A stretch of DNA of 64,000 nucleotides from Lentibacillus sp. Marseille-P4043 (GTDB lineage: Bacteria; Bacillota; Bacilli; Bacillales; Amphibacillaceae), in the NCBI RefSeq assembly GCF_900258515.1, contig NZ_LT984884.1, positions 2,515,353 to 2,579,352 of the forward strand. Reading direction: 5' to 3'. Under the pieces are notes generated by a model. It saw nothing but the letters and a program-made list of their open reading frames with translations, had not been told where the DNA came from and made no database searches. Positions 47,010 through 55,139 of the stretch are shown here, one piece after another (within the stretch, counting starts at the first letter, position 1; each line of letters starts with the position of its first letter). Both the position numbers and the translations under genes were made by a program.

Positions 47010-47037
47010 TGTATAGTACTCATTCGACATAACACAA
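47010..47037 (-). promoter_or_regulatory. Candidate promoter of the comG operon
   Basis: On the minus strand, TTGTGT (47032-47037), a 16-base spacer, and TATACA (47010-47015). The upstream region is A/T-rich but I could not place a convincing pair of ComK boxes (AAAA-N5-TTTT). Confidence 0.4.
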
Positions 47038-47148
47038 CAAATTCCTTCTTTTATTTTAAATTAATTTAAAAATTTTTTGAGGTTATGATGGGATGGGGGC
47101 AGATAGCAACAAATTATGTAAAAAAAGCCTATATGTATAAGGTCCGGC

Positions 47149-47367
47149 ATGAAGGAAATGCTACGTCATAGTGGGGTGATTAAAATTTCCGGAAATGATT
47201 TTGTTAAATATATGACAGAAAAAGTGGTGACGTTCATGGATTCGTCGCCAGAACAACGCAAGGAAAGAAAAGGGAAACAGAAAAAACAGGAACCTGCGAT
47301 TTATTCCAATCGTTGGTTTGGTATATTGCCATTTGCGGTTAAAATGTTTATGAAGAAAACAGATTAA
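47149..47367 (+). CDS. yqzE: YqzE family protein
   Basis: A small protein of up to 72 residues matching the YqzE family found beside comG in Bacilli: FVKYMTEKVVTFMDSSPEQR, a basic middle, and WFGILPFAVKMFMKK. Start uncertain: ATG 47149, ATG 47158 or GTG 47176 are all in frame. It is transcribed divergently from comGA. Function unknown. Confidence 0.75.
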   Translation: MKEMLRHSGVIKISGNDFVKYMTEKVVTFMDSSPEQRKERKGKQKKQEPAIYSNRWFGILPFAVKMFMKKTD

Positions 47368-47399
47368 GCGGGCCCACCAGAGTAGGGGGCCTGCTTTTC
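47366..47399 (+). terminator. Terminator of yqzE
   Basis: AAGCGGGCCC pairs with GGGCCTGCTT (one G.U), followed by TTT. Confidence 0.75.
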
Positions 47400-48190
47400 T
47401 ATTGAATTGCACCTTCAGCAAGGTAAAATATTCCGCCATTGATAACCTCATAGGTGATTGTTGGCTGGTAACGATTATTGATTTCCTTTAATTCTTTGTC
47501 CATTTGATTTGCGCGTGTTTCATCATCTGTATCATGATAAAAATGTTTTAACATGTTCATTTCCTCTGTTAGTGTTTGCAGGGAATCGTCGGCCCATTCA
47601 TTTGATTGTTTTTGAATATGTTGATCGATAACCGATTCGATCCGTAAGAACCCGCTTTTTATTCTGATTAACGGAGATAATGTAAAACAATAATCAGAAA
47701 TAGTTAGCTGGAGTGGTAACTGTTCTAAATGCTCCATCATATTCGGTTTCATCATTCCGCTTAGCAAATGTAAACCAATCGAGATAATTTCATCCTTTTT
47801 TTGTTTGCCAATGTAACTAATCTTCATATTAATAACAAGCCAAGGGTGTAGCGGTGTTCTTGTTGTTGTATTTATTTGTTGAAATAACTTGGTGTACTTT
47901 TCATTATTTTTCAGATGAGTGAAAATCTGCTGTAATCTTGGACTGCCAAAGTGAATCCATTCGCCTTTTTCATCTTGCTTATTCGGGTTGGTGATGAGTG
48001 TTAAACTCATGGGGTCACCATTATGGCCCATTTTTTTAATATAATGCCAGTAAAAAGGCCTGTTCATTAGGGCGCGATCCATTTTCTCATTTAACTGAAC
48101 GGTTGCCACCCCATTTTGATTATGGATAATTTGACAATCATGCGCTGTAAAATAATCCGTTAAAAAGTGATTCAGGTCTTTAATTGCCAT
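47399..48190 (-). CDS. yqhG: YqhG family protein
   Basis: A 263-residue protein of the YqhG family, always next to the SNF2 helicase gene in Bacilli. No catalytic motif is visible. The family pattern MNRPFYWHYIKKMG and LHPWLVINMKISY is present. ATG 48190 with GAGGAACAACAAT is preferred; it overlaps the upstream helicase gene by 11 bases, so the two act together. Confidence 0.85.
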   Translation of the reverse strand: MAIKDLNHFLTDYFTAHDCQIIHNQNGVATVQLNEKMDRALMNRPFYWHYIKKMGHNGDPMSLTLITNPNKQDEKGEWIHFGSPRLQQIFTHLKNNEKYTKLFQQINTTTRTPLHPWLVINMKISYIGKQKKDEIISIGLHLLSGMMKPNMMEHLEQLPLQLTISDYCFTLSPLIRIKSGFLRIESVIDQHIQKQSNEWADDSLQTLTEEMNMLKHFYHDTDDETRANQMDKELKEINNRYQPTITYEVINGGIFYLAEGAIQ

Positions 48191-49832
48191 ATTGTTGTTC
48201 CTCACTTGTCACTTCATTTTTTGATTGAATCACGGAGGATAAGTTATTCAGCTTTATTTTTGCTTCTCCTGTTGATGCTGATTCAGAGAAGATCGTTTGG
48301 ATTTCTGATTCAATGTCCGTGATATTCAATTCTGCTAAAATGGTATCTAACTGACCGATAACTGATTCGAATAAATTTATTTTTTCATATAATAAATTCA
48401 TAATGTGTTCTTCAACCGTCTCCCGGATAGCGAAATTATAGATATGCACGTCTTTTTCTTGGCCATACCGATGAATACGACCAATTCGCTGTTCAAGCCG
48501 CATTGGATTCCATGGCAGATCATAGTTAATCATATAATTACAGAACTGTAGGTTAATCCCTTCGCCACCAGCTTCTGTTGCGATTAACACTTGTGCATGG
48601 TCCTGGAAAAGTTTACGCATCCAGTCCTTTTTACTTGGTTTAAAGCCACCACGAAATGGGACAGATGTTATATTGCTTTGTTGTAGATACCATTGTAAGT
48701 AAAGTTGTGTTGCACGATATTCCGTGAAAATAATCATCTTTTCATCCGGATGTTGTTTAATTAATTCAACTACCTTTTCCGCTTTCGAGTGATGTGGTAA
48801 TTGCTCGATTTTTCCCGCCAGTTCTTGGAATAAGTTTGTTGTATGCTCATCATTTCCCATTTTTTTAAGTGATAAGTAACACGCTTCACGTGATGAGCAT
48901 ATTTCCCGTAATAGCGTTATTCGAGAGAAGGATGATGTAAAAGGTACACTAGCTAGTTCTTGATAAAATTCTTTTTCTTCCTGATTAAAATCAATCCAAA
49001 TGGTATCAATGTGTCGTTTTGCATTGCTTAATTCGGTATCTTCGCGTGTATTTCGTACCATTACCTTTTGAATCAACTGTTTTAAATATGCATCCTGCTT
49101 GATTTTTGTTCGATCTTTCCCGTACTGTTCCAGGAATGATTCATAATTTCCTAAATGACCAGGCTTGAGTATCGATACTAAATTAAAAATTTCAACCAAA
49201 CGATTTTGTACTGGCGTTGCTGTCAAGAGTAAACAATATTTCTTTTTTAACATCCGGACAAATTCATAGTTCTTCGTTTTATGATTTTTTAGTTTATGTG
49301 CCTCATCAATTAAAATAAAATCATAATCCAATTCCAAAATCTTTTCCCTGTGTGGGGAACGTTTTGCTGTATCAATGGAAGAAATGATGATGTTGCCTTG
49401 CTCCCAGGCATAATTCTTTCGGTGGGTTATCGCAGGTATATAAAACTTTTCGTTTAATTCTCTTGCCCACTGATTTACTAATGATGCCGGAACTAAGATT
49501 AGTGCTTTTTTTACTAAACCACGGATCATGTATTCTTTTAAAATTAAACCAGCCTCAATTGTTTTACCTAACCCAACTTCATCTGCTAAAATTGCGCGGC
49601 CATTCATTTCTTTAACCACTTGTTCTGCACATGTAACTTGATGCGATAAAAAGTTCACATGTGGAAGATAGTCTAACGAACGTAATCCGTTAAAGGATGG
49701 TGTCATCGTTGTCTTTTCTGCTTGATAGGCCATTTGAAATAATTCCCAATGGGAGAACTGGCCTTCCTTATCAAGATTTGTCTGAAATTCATCGATAAAT
49801 GCAGTATCTTTTTGTATGTTAATCTTTGTCAT
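48180..49832 (-). CDS. yqhH: SNF2-family helicase (YqhH)
   Basis: A 550-residue SNF2/Swi2 ATPase. Motif I is DEVGLGKTIEAG (about residues 80-91), motif II is DEAH in LIDEAHKLKN, and C-terminal helicase motifs include ATEAGGEGINLQ and RIGRIHRYGQ. Related to RapA/HepA, which remodels RNA polymerase, but without the RapA N-terminal Tudor-like domains. It is expressed with yqhG. Confidence 0.92.
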   Translation of the reverse strand: MTKINIQKDTAFIDEFQTNLDKEGQFSHWELFQMAYQAEKTTMTPSFNGLRSLDYLPHVNFLSHQVTCAEQVVKEMNGRAILADEVGLGKTIEAGLILKEYMIRGLVKKALILVPASLVNQWARELNEKFYIPAITHRKNYAWEQGNIIISSIDTAKRSPHREKILELDYDFILIDEAHKLKNHKTKNYEFVRMLKKKYCLLLTATPVQNRLVEIFNLVSILKPGHLGNYESFLEQYGKDRTKIKQDAYLKQLIQKVMVRNTREDTELSNAKRHIDTIWIDFNQEEKEFYQELASVPFTSSFSRITLLREICSSREACYLSLKKMGNDEHTTNLFQELAGKIEQLPHHSKAEKVVELIKQHPDEKMIIFTEYRATQLYLQWYLQQSNITSVPFRGGFKPSKKDWMRKLFQDHAQVLIATEAGGEGINLQFCNYMINYDLPWNPMRLEQRIGRIHRYGQEKDVHIYNFAIRETVEEHIMNLLYEKINLFESVIGQLDTILAELNITDIESEIQTIFSESASTGEAKIKLNNLSSVIQSKNEVTSEEQQYGN

Positions 49833-50008
49833 AACCAGCTTCCTTTTCCCCGAGTTTAATGAATTGAAAAAGAATTTAATGTTTTGTTACTTTAGCTATT
49901 TTTGTTGCATGTTTTATGGTATACTTAAGCCGAATAAAATAGATATTTCTTGTTTGTTGATACATAGTATAACCAATTACATTCTTTTTCATAAAGCGAA
50001 TGATTACA

Positions 50009-50212
50009 AGGGGAGAGTTTACGCATATAATTCTGCGTAACGCCGAAGGAGCAAACGACTGTGAATCTCTCAGGCAAAAAGACTCTTGTAGGACGCTACT
50101 CTGGAGAGTGTTTACGACTTTTGTAGACCACCAACGAAGCAAGTACCTATGGAGTGAGGAAACTAGATTCCTATAGGTGCGCAACTTTCAGGTTGATGGA
50201 CAGAGATTTCCT
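50009..50212 (+). ncRNA. Tandem glycine riboswitch
   Basis: Two glycine aptamers in series in the gcvT leader. The first (about 50009-50107) begins GGGGAGAG, contains GCCGAAGGAGCAA and CTCTCAGGCAAAAAG, and closes with GGAGAGT. The second (about 50112-50212) has ACCAACGAAGCAAG, ACTTTCAGGTTGATGGACAGAGA. The linker is short. A promoter -10 (TATACT near 49920) lies upstream. Glycine binding should turn on the cleavage operon. Confidence 0.93.
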
Positions 50213-50314
50213 GCGTATCAGTGTGTTCAAAATGTTACCAATCAGAAAGATAGGTTTTGACTTATTATTTGGTAATGATTGAACAGCCTCGAGCGATGAA
50301 ATCTCTATTTTTTT
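50202..50314 (+). terminator. Expression platform of the glycine riboswitch
   Basis: AGAGATTTC (50202-50210, the end of aptamer 2) can pair with GAAATCTCT (50298-50306), followed by T7. Inside are nested arms TGTTCA (50224-50229)/TGAACA (50280-50285) and TTACCA (50235-50240)/TGGTAA (50270-50275). Glycine-bound aptamer 2 would withhold the first strand and prevent termination. Confidence 0.85.
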
Positions 50315-50343
50315 ATGCCATTTTTTAGAAGGAGTGGATCAGT

Positions 50344-51450
50344 GTGAGTGATTTAAAACGTACCCCTTTATATCCAGAATATGAAAAACACGGGGCAAAA
50401 ACAGTTGATTTTGGCGGATGGGACTTGCCGGTGCAATTTACAGGCATTAAACAAGAACATCATACAACAAGAACGAAGGCAGGTTTATTTGATGTTTCGC
50501 ATATGGGTGAGATTGTCGTAAAAGGCGAAAAAAGTTTACCTTTTTTACAGAAGATTATGACTAACGATGTTGCGAAACTGCAACCAAAACGCGCTCAATA
50601 TACGTTCATGTGCTATGAAGATGGTGGAACGGTAGACGATTTAATTGTATACATGCTTGAAGAGAACCATTATTTGCTCGTTGTTAATGCTGCGAATACG
50701 GAGAAAGATTATGACTGGCTTGTGCGAAATAATTCTGAGGGTGCGACAATATCTAATGTGTCTGAAAATTATGTTCAGTTAGCGCTTCAAGGACCATTGG
50801 CTGAGGAAATATTGCAGTCGTTAACTGAAACCGACTTAAGCGAGATTAAATTTTTCCGCTTTGAAAATCCAGTTTACTTTTCAACAATTTCAGCCGGGGC
50901 AATTGTTTCTAGAACAGGGTACACTGGTGAAGATGGATTCGAGATCTATATCAATGCAGAGAATGGCCAGGCATTATGGCAGCTTTTATTGGAAGCGGGT
51001 AAAGATAAGGGACTTGAACCGATTGGACTTGGTGCAAGAGACACATTACGCTTTGAAGCCAATTTAGCTTTATATGGCCAAGAGTTATCCAAAGATATTA
51101 CACCACTGGAAGCAGGGATGTCATTTGCGGTTAAAGTAAAAAAAGATGCTGCTTTTATTGGGAAGGATGCCCTATTAAAGCAAAAAGAAGCTGGGGTACC
51201 AAGGAAACTGGTTGGAATCGAAATGATTGATAAAGGAATTCCACGTCACGGGTATGAAGTATTCGCTGATGATCAGGAAATTGGTTTCATTACTTCTGGA
51301 ACACAGTCACCAACTTTACAAAAAAACGTTGGGTTAGCACTTGTACAATCGGAGTTTGCCCAAGTTGGTACAGAGGTTGTGGTGCAAGTCCGGAAACGGC
51401 AGTTAAAAGCAATTGTTGTCGAGACACCATTTTACAAACGTTCAAAATAG
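50344..51450 (+). CDS. gcvT: Glycine cleavage system T protein (aminomethyltransferase)
   Basis: A 368-residue tetrahydrofolate-dependent aminomethyltransferase. It starts at GTG 50344 after AAGGAGTGG. Family segments [23 protein letters not shown], and [11 protein letters not shown] are present. It releases ammonia and makes methylene-THF from the lipoyl-bound intermediate. First gene of the glycine-induced operon. Confidence 0.96.
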   Translation: MSDLKRTPLYPEYEKHGAKTVDFGGWDLPVQFTGIKQEHHTTRTKAGLFDVSHMGEIVVKGEKSLPFLQKIMTNDVAKLQPKRAQYTFMCYEDGGTVDDLIVYMLEENHYLLVVNAANTEKDYDWLVRNNSEGATISNVSENYVQLALQGPLAEEILQSLTETDLSEIKFFRFENPVYFSTISAGAIVSRTGYTGEDGFEIYINAENGQALWQLLLEAGKDKGLEPIGLGARDTLRFEANLALYGQELSKDITPLEAGMSFAVKVKKDAAFIGKDALLKQKEAGVPRKLVGIEMIDKGIPRHGYEVFADDQEIGFITSGTQSPTLQKNVGLALVQSEFAQVGTEVVVQVRKRQLKAIVVETPFYKRSK

Positions 51451-51463
51451 GGGAGGGTATAGC

Positions 51464-52813
51464 ATGGAATTTCGTTATTTACCAATGACAAAAACAGATA
51501 AACAAGAAATGTTGCAAACGGTAGGCGTAGAAACGACGGATGATTTATTTGCTGATATTCCATCTGATGTTCGTTTTCAGGGAGAGCTAAATCTCAAAAA
51601 ATCAACAAGTGAAGTGCAATTAAAAAAAGAACTCGTAAATCTTGCAAATAAAAATGCTAATTTAACAGAGTATTGCTCTTTCCTTGGAGCAGGTGTTTAT
51701 GATCATTTTATTCCATCTGTTGTGGATCATGTTATTTCTCGGTCAGAGTTTTATACGGCATATACACCATATCAACCAGAAATTTCCCAAGGCGAATTGC
51801 AGGCAATATTTGAATTCCAAACGATGATTAGTGAACTTACCGGAATGCCTGTAGCAAATTCATCCATGTATGACGGTGGAACGGCACTTGCTGAGGCTGT
51901 AAATTTAAGTGCGGCTACAACGAAAAAGAAAAAAATTCTCGTTTCAAAGGCAATACATCCTGAATCAAGGGCGGTTATTGCGACATACGCTAAAGGACCA
52001 AACCTGGAAATTGTTGAGATTGAACAAGAAAATGGCCAGACTAATTTAAAGCAATTGGCTGACGAACTAGATGAGAATACGGCGAGTGTTGTCATGCAGT
52101 ATCCAAACTTTTATGGTCAAATAGAGCCGTTACATGAAGTGAACAAGTTAATCGAGCAACAAAAAAAGACAATGTTTGTCGTATCAAGCAATCCATTGGC
52201 ATTGGGTTATTTAACACCTCCTGGTTCGTTTGGTGCTGATATTGTTGTTGGTGATACACAAGTGTTTGGAATCCCAGCACAATTCGGTGGACCACATTGC
52301 GGGTACTTTGCAACGACACAGAAATTGATGCGTAAAGTTCCTGGCCGATTGGTTGGGCAAACTACCGATGAAGATGGAAAACGAGGATTTGTACTAACCT
52401 TGCAGGCGCGCGAACAGCATATTAGACGGGATAAGGCAACTTCCAATATTTGTTCCAATCAAGCATTGAATGCGCTAGCAAGCTCTGTTGCGATGAGCTC
52501 AATCGGAAAACACGGCATTAAGAAAATGGCAATGCTAAATATGCAAAAAGCACGTTACATGAAACAGAAATTAACAGAAGCAGGGATAGAAGTGACAACA
52601 ACTGGGGCCTTTTTTAATGAGCTCGTTATAAAGCTTCCGGGATCTGTGTCTGATTATAATGCACAACTTTTAACAAAAGGCTTTATTGGTGGCTATGATT
52701 TAGCACAGGCTGATCCAGAACTAGAAGGGCATATGCTGCTAGCAGTAACTGAAATTCGTACAAAAGAAGAAATTGATACTTTTGTAAAAGAATTGGGGGA
52801 TATCCATGGCTGA
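51464..52813 (+). CDS. gcvPA: Glycine decarboxylase (P protein) subunit 1
   Basis: A 449-residue N-terminal half of the PLP-dependent glycine decarboxylase. Segments [15 protein letters not shown] and GPHCGYFA are typical. The second subunit carries the PLP lysine. ATG 51464 with GGGGAGGG is chosen over the long upstream frame that overlaps gcvT. It overlaps gcvPB by 8 bases. Confidence 0.96.
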   Translation: MEFRYLPMTKTDKQEMLQTVGVETTDDLFADIPSDVRFQGELNLKKSTSEVQLKKELVNLANKNANLTEYCSFLGAGVYDHFIPSVVDHVISRSEFYTAYTPYQPEISQGELQAIFEFQTMISELTGMPVANSSMYDGGTALAEAVNLSAATTKKKKILVSKAIHPESRAVIATYAKGPNLEIVEIEQENGQTNLKQLADELDENTASVVMQYPNFYGQIEPLHEVNKLIEQQKKTMFVVSSNPLALGYLTPPGSFGADIVVGDTQVFGIPAQFGGPHCGYFATTQKLMRKVPGRLVGQTTDEDGKRGFVLTLQAREQHIRRDKATSNICSNQALNALASSVAMSSIGKHGIKKMAMLNMQKARYMKQKLTEAGIEVTTTGAFFNELVIKLPGSVSDYNAQLLTKGFIGGYDLAQADPELEGHMLLAVTEIRTKEEIDTFVKELGDIHG

Positions 52814-54263
52814 GTTTGATTTTCCGTTAATTTTTGAACGTGGTAAAGAGGGTAGAACGAGTTATAGTTTACCAGAATTAGATGTTCCAGAATCAGATTT
52901 AGAAAATGAATTAGACGCTGTTTTTATTCGAGAGACAGCACCTGAATTACCTGAAGTAAGTGAATTGGAAATTATGCGTCATTATACAGGATTATCACGT
53001 CGCAACTATGGCGTAGATTCCGGCTTTTATCCATTAGGTTCTTGTACAATGAAATATAATCCAAAAATTAATGAAGATGTTGCACGACTACCTGGATTTA
53101 GTCATATTCATCCACTTCAAGACCCTAGCAGTGTTCAAGGTGCTATGGAAATGATGTACGATTTACAAACATCGTTAAAAGAAATTACTGGTATGAATGA
53201 AGTCTCTCTTCAACCTGCCGCGGGTGCACAAGGTGAATGGACCGGGTTAATGATGATTCGTGCCTTTCATGAGGCAAATGGGGATACGAATCGTACAAAA
53301 GTAATTGTTCCCGATTCTGCACATGGCACAAATCCAGCGTCTGCTTCGGTTGCGGGATTTGATGCAGTTACAGTTAAATCAAATGAAAAAGGCTTAGTGG
53401 ATTTAGAAGATTTAAAGCGTGTTGTTGGCGATGATACAGCTGCATTAATGTTAACAAATCCAAATACATTGGGTCTATTTGAAACAGAAATAGTAGAGAT
53501 GGCAGAAATTGTTCATGGTGCTGGTGGGAAATTGTATTATGACGGCGCTAATTTAAATGCAATTATGGGGTATGCACGCCCCGGTGATATGGGATTTGAT
53601 GTTGTGCATTTAAATTTACACAAAACCTTCACAGGTCCACATGGTGGTGGTGGTCCTGGATCAGGTCCAGTTGGTGTGACCGAAGAATTCACACCATTTT
53701 TACCAAAACCATTGCTAGTGAAGCAAGATGATGGGTATGTATTTGATTATAATCGCCCACAATCAATCGGTCGAGTTAAACCTTATTACGGTAACTTTGG
53801 CATAAACTTACGTGCCTATACGTATATCCGGACAATGGGTGGAGAAGGTCTGAAAAAAGTAAGTGAATATGCAGTATTAAACGCAAATTACATGATGCGT
53901 AAATTAGAAGCGGAATATGTTTTACCATATCCGCAACATTGTAAGCATGAATTTGTTTTATCAGGGAAAAAACAGAAAAAACTAGGTGTTCGTACACTGG
54001 ATATTGCGAAACGTCTACTTGACTATGGTTATCATCCACCAACCATTTATTTCCCATTAAATGTGGAAGAGGCAATGATGGTGGAACCGACAGAAACAGA
54101 ATCAAAAGAGACCTTGGATGGTTTCATTGACACGATGCTCGCGATTTCTGATGAGACAAAAAATGATCCTGAAACCGTTCAGGAAGCACCACATACAACA
54201 ATTGTGAAGCGGATGGATGAAACTACCGCTGCAAGGAAGCCGATCTTACGTTATTTTAAATAA
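52806..54263 (+). CDS. gcvPB: Glycine decarboxylase (P protein) subunit 2
   Basis: A 485-residue C-terminal half of glycine decarboxylase. The PLP-binding lysine is in [18 protein letters not shown] (Lys about 274). Substrate segments SCTMKYNPK and GTNPASAS are intact. The operon lacks gcvH and the lipoamide dehydrogenase, which are elsewhere. Confidence 0.96.
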   Translation: MAEFDFPLIFERGKEGRTSYSLPELDVPESDLENELDAVFIRETAPELPEVSELEIMRHYTGLSRRNYGVDSGFYPLGSCTMKYNPKINEDVARLPGFSHIHPLQDPSSVQGAMEMMYDLQTSLKEITGMNEVSLQPAAGAQGEWTGLMMIRAFHEANGDTNRTKVIVPDSAHGTNPASASVAGFDAVTVKSNEKGLVDLEDLKRVVGDDTAALMLTNPNTLGLFETEIVEMAEIVHGAGGKLYYDGANLNAIMGYARPGDMGFDVVHLNLHKTFTGPHGGGGPGSGPVGVTEEFTPFLPKPLLVKQDDGYVFDYNRPQSIGRVKPYYGNFGINLRAYTYIRTMGGEGLKKVSEYAVLNANYMMRKLEAEYVLPYPQHCKHEFVLSGKKQKKLGVRTLDIAKRLLDYGYHPPTIYFPLNVEEAMMVEPTETESKETLDGFIDTMLAISDETKNDPETVQEAPHTTIVKRMDETTAARKPILRYFK

Positions 54264-54264
54264 A

Positions 54265-54306
54265 AAAGATGCCCAAAGCTATTCATGCTTCGGGCATCTT
54301 TTTTTA
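54265..54306 (+). terminator. Terminator of the gcv operon
   Basis: AAAGATGCCC (54265-54274) pairs perfectly with GGGCATCTTT (54292-54301), T-run to 54306. Confidence 0.93.
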
Positions 54307-54326
54307 TAAGGGCGCTTGTACTTTTC

Positions 54327-54695
54327 TTATATTTTGACTTTTCCTGTCCATTTTTTAAATCCGCCTTTAAGCTGGTTTAAATCCTGGTACCCTTTTTTTT
54401 GCAGCAGCTGGGCAGCGCGTGCTGATCTTGAGCCACTTTGACAATAGAGATAGACAGGCTTGTCCTTTCTCAACTCAACAAGACGCTGTTTCATTTGAGT
54501 CAGTGGTATATTTCTAGCGCCGAGAATATGACCTTTTTTAAATTCCTGAGGCTCTCTAACGTCGATTAATTGGGCTTTTCGATATCCCTCGCGAAATTGA
54601 TCTTCGGTTAAGATTTTTAAATAAGCACGTTGTCTAAAGTAGCGGAATAAACCAAATCCGATAATAATAACAAGTACAATGATGATGATTTCCAT
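54327..54695 (-). CDS. yqhL: Rhodanese-like domain protein (YqhL)
   Basis: A 122-residue single-domain rhodanese with an N-terminal membrane helix (about 2-15). The active loop CQSGSRS (cysteine about residue 84) is intact. It transfers sulphane sulphur. In B. subtilis it precedes lipM, which is absent here. Confidence 0.9.
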   Translation of the reverse strand: MEIIIIVLVIIIGFGLFRYFRQRAYLKILTEDQFREGYRKAQLIDVREPQEFKKGHILGARNIPLTQMKQRLVELRKDKPVYLYCQSGSRSARAAQLLQKKGYQDLNQLKGGFKKWTGKVKI

Positions 54696-55030
54696 TATTT
54701 GTCCCCCGTTTATTTCTTTTGCTTCCTACTCTATTATATGGTTGATTGCTTATTTTTTCAAAGGGTTTATTTTTTGATGTTACGTAAGAAATAAGATTTG
54801 CAGGTATGGCCATTTTTATAAGTTAGTTGTATGATTTATTTGGTGTAAAACAGAGCAATAATATTGTGGCTTTTTTGTCGATATTTTATATAAACCATTT
54901 AGCTTGGGAATGCAAACTACGAAAAAAATGATTTAACCATCGTAATGGATTGTTTCCTTTTGATTTCTCCTTATATCTAGCAAAATTGGTTTATTTCTAT
55001 TATTGACAAATAAGCTATTTTTTGCTCGCA

Positions 55031-55046
55031 TCACAATATATAGTGT
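55031..55046 (+). promoter_or_regulatory. NrdR box 1 upstream of nrdJ
   Basis: TCACAATATATAGTGT matches the NrdR consensus (acaCwAtATaTwGtgt) at nearly all positions. Such boxes bind the ATP/dATP-sensing repressor NrdR. A candidate extended -10 promoter (TGGTAAGAT, about 55099-55107) lies downstream. Confidence 0.75.
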
Positions 55047-55062
55047 TTGTTTTTAAATGCAG

Positions 55063-55078
55063 TCTCAATATGTTGTTA
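55063..55078 (+). promoter_or_regulatory. NrdR box 2 upstream of nrdJ
   Basis: TCTCAATATGTTGTTA is a weaker match, with its start 32 bases after that of box 1, about three helical turns, which is the usual spacing of paired NrdR sites. Confidence 0.6.
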
Positions 55079-55139
55079 TTTTTTTCTTGAATGTGGTATG
55101 GTAAGATTAGTATTCTAGTGAATAAAAAGGAGTGATGAA

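Noticed and set aside
46990..47100. ComK boxes in front of comGA
   Set aside because: The region is A/T-rich but I could not find two AAAA-N5-TTTT motifs with proper spacing; not claimed.
54700..55139. Cobalamin riboswitch before nrdJ
   Set aside because: No B12-box-like segment was seen in the 440-base gap; only NrdR-type boxes and A/T-rich DNA.
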